This document shows positions 6,016 through 9,293 of a stretch of 9,293 nt of DNA, piece by piece. The DNA is from Candidatus Woesearchaeota archaeon (GTDB taxonomy: Archaea; Nanobdellota; Nanobdellia; Woesearchaeales; JACQSR01). The first letter of the stretch is position 1, and each line of letters starts with the position of its first letter. The DNA lies in assembly GCA_023255615.1 (NCBI GenBank), contig JAHFLI010000042.1:1-9293 (forward strand), given 5' to 3'. A model generated the notes under the pieces. It worked only from the letters and a program-made list of their open reading frames with translations. It was not told where the DNA came from and searched no databases. Position numbers and translations under genes: made by a program.

Positions 6016-6930
6016 ATGAATTACCTTTTTGAACACCTTCTTGGAATGATTGTTTGCGATGAGAATGGCAACAGTAAAGAGAAGTATGAATGTCATTCTC
6101 TTGAGGACTATTACAAAAAAAACGAGATTGAAAAAAAAATAAGACATACTTTCAAAGATCTTCAAGAACCATCCATTGAAATCAAGAAAAGAATATTAGA
6201 AACACTGAAGCACGAAAAAAACGCGCACGCATTTGTTGAGTATAACAGAGATCTAACGAAAGAAGCAATAAAAAATGCAGTGACTGATGAATTTTTAATC
6301 ATTGAAACCATTAATGCGATCGATGATCTTTCTCGCGTAGAAAATATGCTCACGAAGCGATTGCGGAATTGGTTTGCTCTCTTGAATCCCGAATATGAAC
6401 ATGTTGAGGCGGATAACGAGAAATTGGTCGAAAGGATACACCATAAGAAAACGGAAAAAAGAAAAGGATCAATGGGAGCTGACTTGCACGTTTCGGATCA
6501 GGAACCGATCATCGAGCTTGCGTCTGAGATAGAGAAAATCCGACACACAAAAATCAAGCAAGAACATTATCTTGAAAAAGTCATGAACAGATTCTGTCCG
6601 AATGTAACGGCAGTTGCGGGAGGGGTTATTGGCGCACGATTGCTTGTTCATACACGATCGTTGCAGAGACTCGCGATGATGCCCGCATCAACGGTACAGC
6701 TTCTCGGAGCAGAGCAAGCATTATTTCGACATCTCAGAACAGGTGCAAAATCTCCTCGTCATGGATTAATTCTAGCGCATCCTCTTCTTGTTTCTGCTCC
6801 GCAAGCAATGCATGGAAAAATTGCCCGTGCTCTTGCCGATAAAATCTCAATTGCCGCAAAAATTGATTTCTTCAAAGGAACATTTATCGGAGACGCGTTG
6901 CGCAAAGCGCTGGAGGAGAAATTCTCATGA
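6016..6930 (+). CDS. Nop5/Nop56-like C/D-box sRNP core protein
   Basis: Nop5 bridges the L7Ae-bound guide RNA and the methyltransferase fibrillarin in archaeal C/D-box RNPs that 2'-O-methylate rRNA and tRNA. Residues 1-95 form the fibrillarin-binding N-terminal domain (opening MNYLFEHLLGMIVCDENGN). Helices from about 96 to 190 should give the dimerising coiled coil, including the conserved GSMGADL (151-157). The Nop domain follows, with PNVTAVAG (195-202), LQRLAMMPASTVQLLGAEQALFRHLRTGA (216-244) and HGLILAHPL. At 304 residues it is roughly 100 shorter than typical Nop5 (about 400), mainly from a compact N-terminal domain and the lack of a long basic C-terminal tail. The overlap with flpA (ATGA, 6927-6930) implies coupled synthesis of the two partners. 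Confidence 0.93.
   Translation: MNYLFEHLLGMIVCDENGNSKEKYECHSLEDYYKKNEIEKKIRHTFKDLQEPSIEIKKRILETLKHEKNAHAFVEYNRDLTKEAIKNAVTDEFLIIETINAIDDLSRVENMLTKRLRNWFALLNPEYEHVEADNEKLVERIHHKKTEKRKGSMGADLHVSDQEPIIELASEIEKIRHTKIKQEHYLEKVMNRFCPNVTAVAGGVIGARLLVHTRSLQRLAMMPASTVQLLGAEQALFRHLRTGAKSPRHGLILAHPLLVSAPQAMHGKIARALADKISIAAKIDFFKGTFIGDALRKALEEKFS
6912..6917 (+). promoter_or_regulatory. Shine-Dalgarno site of flpA
   Basis: GGAGGA lies 9 nt before the flpA ATG at 6927, within the end of nop5. It supports that start and fits translation inside a shared transcript. Confidence 0.65.
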
Positions 6931-7598
6931 AGGCAGCCCCTATTTTTGAAGTGTATGAACAACAAAAAGGAAAACGAAGATATCTCTATACAAAATCCAT
7001 TGCTCCGGGATATGACGTCTACGGAGAAAAAGTGTTCAAAGAAGGATCTGAAGAATATCGAGAATGGGATCCATCGAAATCAAAGCTATGTGCAGCCATC
7101 CTTGCAGGTGCAGCGAATGTGTTTATCCGAAAAAATGATTGGGTGCTCTATTTAGGATCATCGACAGGAACAACGGTTTCTCATGTGTCTGATATGGTCG
7201 GAAAAAAAGGATTAATCTTTGCAGTTGATTCAGCCCCCATTGTGACCAGAGAGTTAGTATTCCTCTCAGAACAGCGAAACAATATTGCACCGATCCTTGC
7301 GGATGCGCATCATCCAGAATCATACGAACATCGCATTTCTCAAGTTGATGTGCTCTATCAAGATGTTTCTCAAAAAGACCAGGTTGATATTTTTCTTAAA
7401 AATATTCAGCTATTTCTCAAAAAAGGTGGTTATGCTATTCTTGCAGTAAAAGCCCGCAGCATTGATGTCGTGAAAAACCCAAAAGAGATTTACAAAAAAG
7501 TGTATGAGCAGATTGAACAACAGGGATTAAAAATTGTCGATAAAAGACAACTTGAACCTTGGCAAAAAGATCACCTAATCTTGTTCTGCAAATATTAA
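6927..7598 (+). CDS. flpA: Fibrillarin-like rRNA/tRNA 2'-O-methyltransferase
   Basis: FlpA is the SAM-dependent catalytic subunit of the C/D-box RNP. At 223 residues it has the usual archaeal length. A short N-terminal beta region leads to YREWDP (44-49), then the SAM-binding motif VLYLGSSTGTTVSHVSD (73-89), the acidic end of strand 2 as AVD (99-101; the family often has AVE here), ILADAHHPE (123-131), YQDV (144-147), and the conserved LAVKARSID (172-180). PWQKDH (211-216) near the end is also characteristic. It overlaps nop5 by ATGA, the usual pairing of the two proteins that bind each other. No frame damage is seen. L7Ae and guide RNAs are not in this window. Confidence 0.96.
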   Translation: MKAAPIFEVYEQQKGKRRYLYTKSIAPGYDVYGEKVFKEGSEEYREWDPSKSKLCAAILAGAANVFIRKNDWVLYLGSSTGTTVSHVSDMVGKKGLIFAVDSAPIVTRELVFLSEQRNNIAPILADAHHPESYEHRISQVDVLYQDVSQKDQVDIFLKNIQLFLKKGGYAILAVKARSIDVVKNPKEIYKKVYEQIEQQGLKIVDKRQLEPWQKDHLILFCKY

Positions 7599-7607
7599 CC
7601 GCAAACA

Positions 7608-7616
7608 TTTAAAATA
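7608..7616 (+). promoter_or_regulatory. TATA box of the pdxS-pdxT operon (leaderless)
   Basis: TTTAAAATA begins exactly 29 nt before the pdxS ATG at 7637, preceded by CCGCAAAC as a plausible BRE. It fits in the 38-bp gap after flpA. The sequence before the ATG is pyrimidine-rich without a Shine-Dalgarno motif. Confidence 0.65.
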
Positions 7617-7636
7617 AAGAAGTATTCCTCTTCTGT

Positions 7637-8518
7637 ATGGAAATTGAAAAAGGAACAACAACGCTGAAAACCGGACTTGCCGAAATGCTGAAAGGTGGTG
7701 TCATTATGGATGTGACCACCGCGGAGCAAGCTAAAATTGCTGAAAAAGCGGGCGCTGTTTCTGTCATGGCTCTGGAACGAGTACCAGCAGATATTCGCGC
7801 TCAAGGTGGAGTTGCACGCATGGCAGATCCGTCAAAAATTATCGAAATTATGGAAGCAGTAACTATTCCTGTCATGGCAAAAGCGCGGATCGGCCATTTT
7901 GTTGAAGCCCAAGTCTTAGAATCATTGGGAGTAGATTTTATTGATGAGTCTGAAGTCTTAACGCCAGCCGATGAAGAATTTCACATTGACAAAAAAAGAT
8001 TTACCGTTCCTTTTGTATGCGGAGCCAGAGATTTGGGAGAAGCGCTACGAAGAATTAATGAAGGGGCTGCAATGATCAGAACGAAAGGAGAAGCTGGAAC
8101 GGGAAATATCGTCGAAGCAGTACGACACATGAGGGCTATTACCTCACACATTGTCAAGCTGAGACACGCACCTAAAGAAGTAATCAACAGAGAAGCAAAA
8201 CAGATGAGGATTCCACTGTCCTTACTCATTGAAACTCTGCGTCTCGGTAAATTGTCAGTAGTAAATTTCTCCGCTGGAGGTATTGCCACTCCTGCCGACG
8301 CTGCATTAATGATGCAACTCGGATGCGAGGGAGTATTTGTTGGTTCTGGTATCTTCAAAAGTGAAGATCCACGAGCGATGGCTCGGGCAATTGTAAAGGC
8401 AACAACTCATTTTGACAAACCAGACATTATTGCAAAAGTGTCTGAACGACTCGGACAACCGATGTCGGGCAAAGATATTTCTGAAATAGAAGTGCGACTC
8501 CAAGAACGGGGATGGTAA
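7637..8518 (+). CDS. pdxS: Pyridoxal 5'-phosphate synthase, lyase subunit PdxS
   Basis: PdxS condenses ribose 5-phosphate, glyceraldehyde 3-phosphate and ammonia into PLP (the DXP-independent vitamin B6 route). The 293-residue TIM barrel is nearly canonical: VIMDVTTAEQAKIAEKAGA (22-40), ALERVPADIRAQGGVARM (45-62), the first catalytic lysine K82 in VMAKARIGHFVEAQ, and the second, K150, in RTKGEAGTGN, which shuttles intermediates between the two active sites. FSAGGIATPADAA and VFVGSGIFKS form the phosphate-binding region. The protein normally assembles as a dodecamer carrying PdxT subunits. It is followed directly by pdxT at a TAATG junction. Confidence 0.97.
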   Translation: MEIEKGTTTLKTGLAEMLKGGVIMDVTTAEQAKIAEKAGAVSVMALERVPADIRAQGGVARMADPSKIIEIMEAVTIPVMAKARIGHFVEAQVLESLGVDFIDESEVLTPADEEFHIDKKRFTVPFVCGARDLGEALRRINEGAAMIRTKGEAGTGNIVEAVRHMRAITSHIVKLRHAPKEVINREAKQMRIPLSLLIETLRLGKLSVVNFSAGGIATPADAALMMQLGCEGVFVGSGIFKSEDPRAMARAIVKATTHFDKPDIIAKVSERLGQPMSGKDISEIEVRLQERGW

Positions 8519-9234
8519 TGAGAATAGGCGTATTAGCGCTCCAAGGTTCCTTTCGAGAACATGAGATGATGCTCAAAAAGCTCGGAATTGATCCGGTATT
8601 GGTGAAATCAAAAATAGATTGTGAGTCTCTCGATGGCCTTATTCTTCCTGGGGGAGAATCCACAACCATATCAGACTTAATGACGCTGTATGGTATTGAT
8701 AAGGAGATTATTACACTTCATCAAAAAAGAATTCCGTTGTATGGAACATGTGCAGGCGCGATTATGCTCTCAACGAATCCAGGATCACCTAAAGTACAGT
8801 CATTGGGGTTAATTGATATCACGACAAACAGAAACGGCTATGGAACACAAAAAGATTCCTTTGAAACAGAGTTAGACATAAAATGGATTGGAACATTCAA
8901 AGGTATTTTTATTCGTGCACCGATTATTACGTCATTCAGCGAAGATATCAACGTGCTGTCAGAATTCAATAGTACACCTGTTTTGTTGAAAAAAGAAAAT
9001 ATTCTTATTTCCACATTCCATCCTGAACTCACAGACGATACGAGAATTCATGAATTCTTTTTGCAGATGGTGAAGAACCGGCTCTGTCCTCAAAGTCAAG
9101 GTGCAGCCTCAAGTCGAGCTTCTTATCAGAGCAATCACCACGGACAAGAGGGTTGGCTCCGTCGGAGAATGTCGGTTATCACCAATTATTACCGCAAGCG
9201 AGAAGCTGCTCCGTGCGAGCGAATGCGAGATTGA
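8518..9234 (+). CDS. pdxT: PLP synthase glutaminase subunit PdxT, C-terminus altered by an inserted element
   Basis: PdxT is a class I glutaminase that releases ammonia from glutamine and channels it to PdxS. From ATG 8518 the protein opens MRIGVLALQGSFREH. It has the oxyanion-region LPGGEST (43-49), nucleophile C78 in YGTCAGA, NRNGYGTQKDSFE (104-116), and the triad residues H168 and E170 in STFHPELTDD, so the active site is complete. The start overlaps the pdxS stop (TAATG), with GGGG at 8508-8511 as a spaced Shine-Dalgarno-like site; an in-frame ATG at 8512 would add two residues. The family ends soon after HEFFLQMVKNR (residue 188 here). The remaining 50 residues (rich in Arg and Ser, with an LRRR cluster) are encoded wholly by the inserted element at 9080-9244, and the TGA stop lies in its right terminal repeat. 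Confidence 0.93.
   Translation: MRIGVLALQGSFREHEMMLKKLGIDPVLVKSKIDCESLDGLILPGGESTTISDLMTLYGIDKEIITLHQKRIPLYGTCAGAIMLSTNPGSPKVQSLGLIDITTNRNGYGTQKDSFETELDIKWIGTFKGIFIRAPIITSFSEDINVLSEFNSTPVLLKKENILISTFHPELTDDTRIHEFFLQMVKNRLCPQSQGAASSRASYQSNHHGQEGWLRRRMSVITNYYRKREAAPCERMRD
9071..9079 (+). repeat. Left direct repeat (target-site duplication)
   Basis: TGAAGAACC abuts the left end of the inserted element and is repeated exactly at 9245-9253. It lies in the last native codons of pdxT (V-K-N-R). Confidence 0.85.
9080..9093 (+). repeat. Left terminal inverted repeat
   Basis: GGCTCTGTCCTCAA is the exact reverse complement of 9231-9244. Pairing stops after 14 bp (A9094 opposite A9230). Confidence 0.9.
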
Positions 9235-9244
9235 GGACAGAGCC
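9231..9244 (-). repeat. Right terminal inverted repeat
   Basis: TTGAGGACAGAGCC on the plus strand is the exact reverse complement of 9080-9093. The TGA at 9232-9234 inside it is the present stop codon of pdxT. Confidence 0.9.
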
Positions 9245-9253
9245 TGAAGAACC
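9245..9253 (+). repeat. Right direct repeat (target-site duplication)
   Basis: TGAAGAACC abuts the right end of the element and matches 9071-9079 exactly. It is followed by GCAATATTTAA, which in the restored pdxT frame reads Arg (with C from the repeat), Asn, Ile, stop. Confidence 0.85.
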
Positions 9254-9259
9254 GCAATA

Positions 9260-9268
9260 TTTAATAAG
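9260..9268 (+). promoter_or_regulatory. TATA box of a gene starting at the right edge
   Basis: TTTAATAAG begins 30 nt before an ATG at 9290-9292 (another ATG is at 9286), close to the 29-nt spacing of the other leaderless promoters here. Only the start codon and one base of this gene are in the window, so its product is unknown. The box overlaps the ancestral TAA stop of pdxT, and the inserted element ends 15 bp upstream. Confidence 0.5.
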
Positions 9269-9293
9269 AATGAAAACACCAAACAATGCATGG

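Larger units (their letters stand above)
9080..9244. mobile_element. 165-bp MITE-like non-autonomous element inserted in pdxT
   Basis: The element has perfect 14-bp terminal inverted repeats and is flanked on both sides by the same 9-bp sequence, the arrangement left by a DDE-type transposase. It is too short to encode a transposase. Hand-counted GC is 89 of 165 (54%), above its surroundings. Excising it with one repeat copy restores a stop codon to pdxT, which supports insertion. The GGCTCTGT end recalls IS6-family ends, but that family usually makes 8-bp duplications, so family assignment is open. Internally AGCTTCT (9117-9123) can pair with AGAAGCT (9201-9207), CTCCGTCGGAG (9157-9167) is palindromic, and GCGAG occurs three times (9198, 9215, 9225). 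A structured RNA gene with a long terminal helix is the main alternative, but would not explain the direct repeats. Confidence 0.8.

Noticed and set aside
9080..9244. Interpreting the inverted repeat purely as the terminal helix of a standard non-coding RNA gene
   Set aside because: The flanking 9-bp direct repeats and the restoration of the pdxT stop on excision favour insertion; no signature of RNase P, SRP or 5S RNA was found.
9109..9291. Minus-strand open frame across the inserted element that might be a transposase remnant
   Set aside because: It shows no transposase motif I recognise, spans element and flank alike, and the element is too short to code for a transposase.
1..9293. CRISPR arrays, defence systems or prophage genes
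   Set aside because: No regularly spaced repeats and no cas, restriction, toxin-antitoxin or phage-like proteins were seen; most genes are housekeeping.

Overview
The window is archaeal. Direct signs are an archaeal histone, an archaeal-type glutamyl-tRNA synthetase, a Nop5-fibrillarin gene pair (core of C/D-box RNA-guided 2'-O-methylation), a tRNA-Ala gene without an encoded CCA end, and TATA-box promoters. The short Nop5, compact gene spacing, low-to-moderate GC and small coiled-coil proteins would fit a DPANN-type lineage such as Woesearchaeota, but that placement is an inference.

Layout. On the minus strand, positions 430 to 1 carry a histone, tRNA-Ala(GGC) and the first 19 codons of a HIT-family protein that appears to share the tRNA transcript. 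Divergent from it, 583-2450 holds gltX followed by a tiny histone-fold-like protein. Convergent to that, 3762-2447 (minus) is a two-gene operon of unrecognised proteins: one with a coiled coil, a Pro/Met/Gln-rich linker and a basic amphipathic tail, the other almost all coiled coil. Divergent again, 3867-5963 encodes a secreted subtilisin-like protease with Ig-like C-terminal domains. Then, all on the plus strand, come nop5-flpA (6016-7598, ATGA overlap) and pdxS-pdxT (7637-9234, TAATG junction; the two-subunit PLP synthase). The promoter of a further gene lies at the right edge.

The most notable feature is a 165-bp element at 9080-9244 with perfect 14-bp terminal inverted repeats, flanked by a perfect 9-bp direct repeat. 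It looks like a MITE-type non-autonomous transposable element inserted three codons before the end of pdxT. Removing the element and one repeat copy restores a TAA stop and a 190-residue PdxT of normal length. As it stands, the frame runs through the element and gains about 50 foreign residues. Element GC is 54% by hand count (89 of 165), against about 37% in a 60-base sample of pdxT.

A second pattern concerns promoters. Four plus-strand transcription units (gltX, the protease, nop5, pdxS) each have a TATA-like box whose first T lies exactly 29 nt before the A of the start codon, which predicts leaderless mRNAs. A fifth at the right edge has a spacing of 30. Genes with longer leaders, or lying inside transcripts, have Shine-Dalgarno motifs instead.
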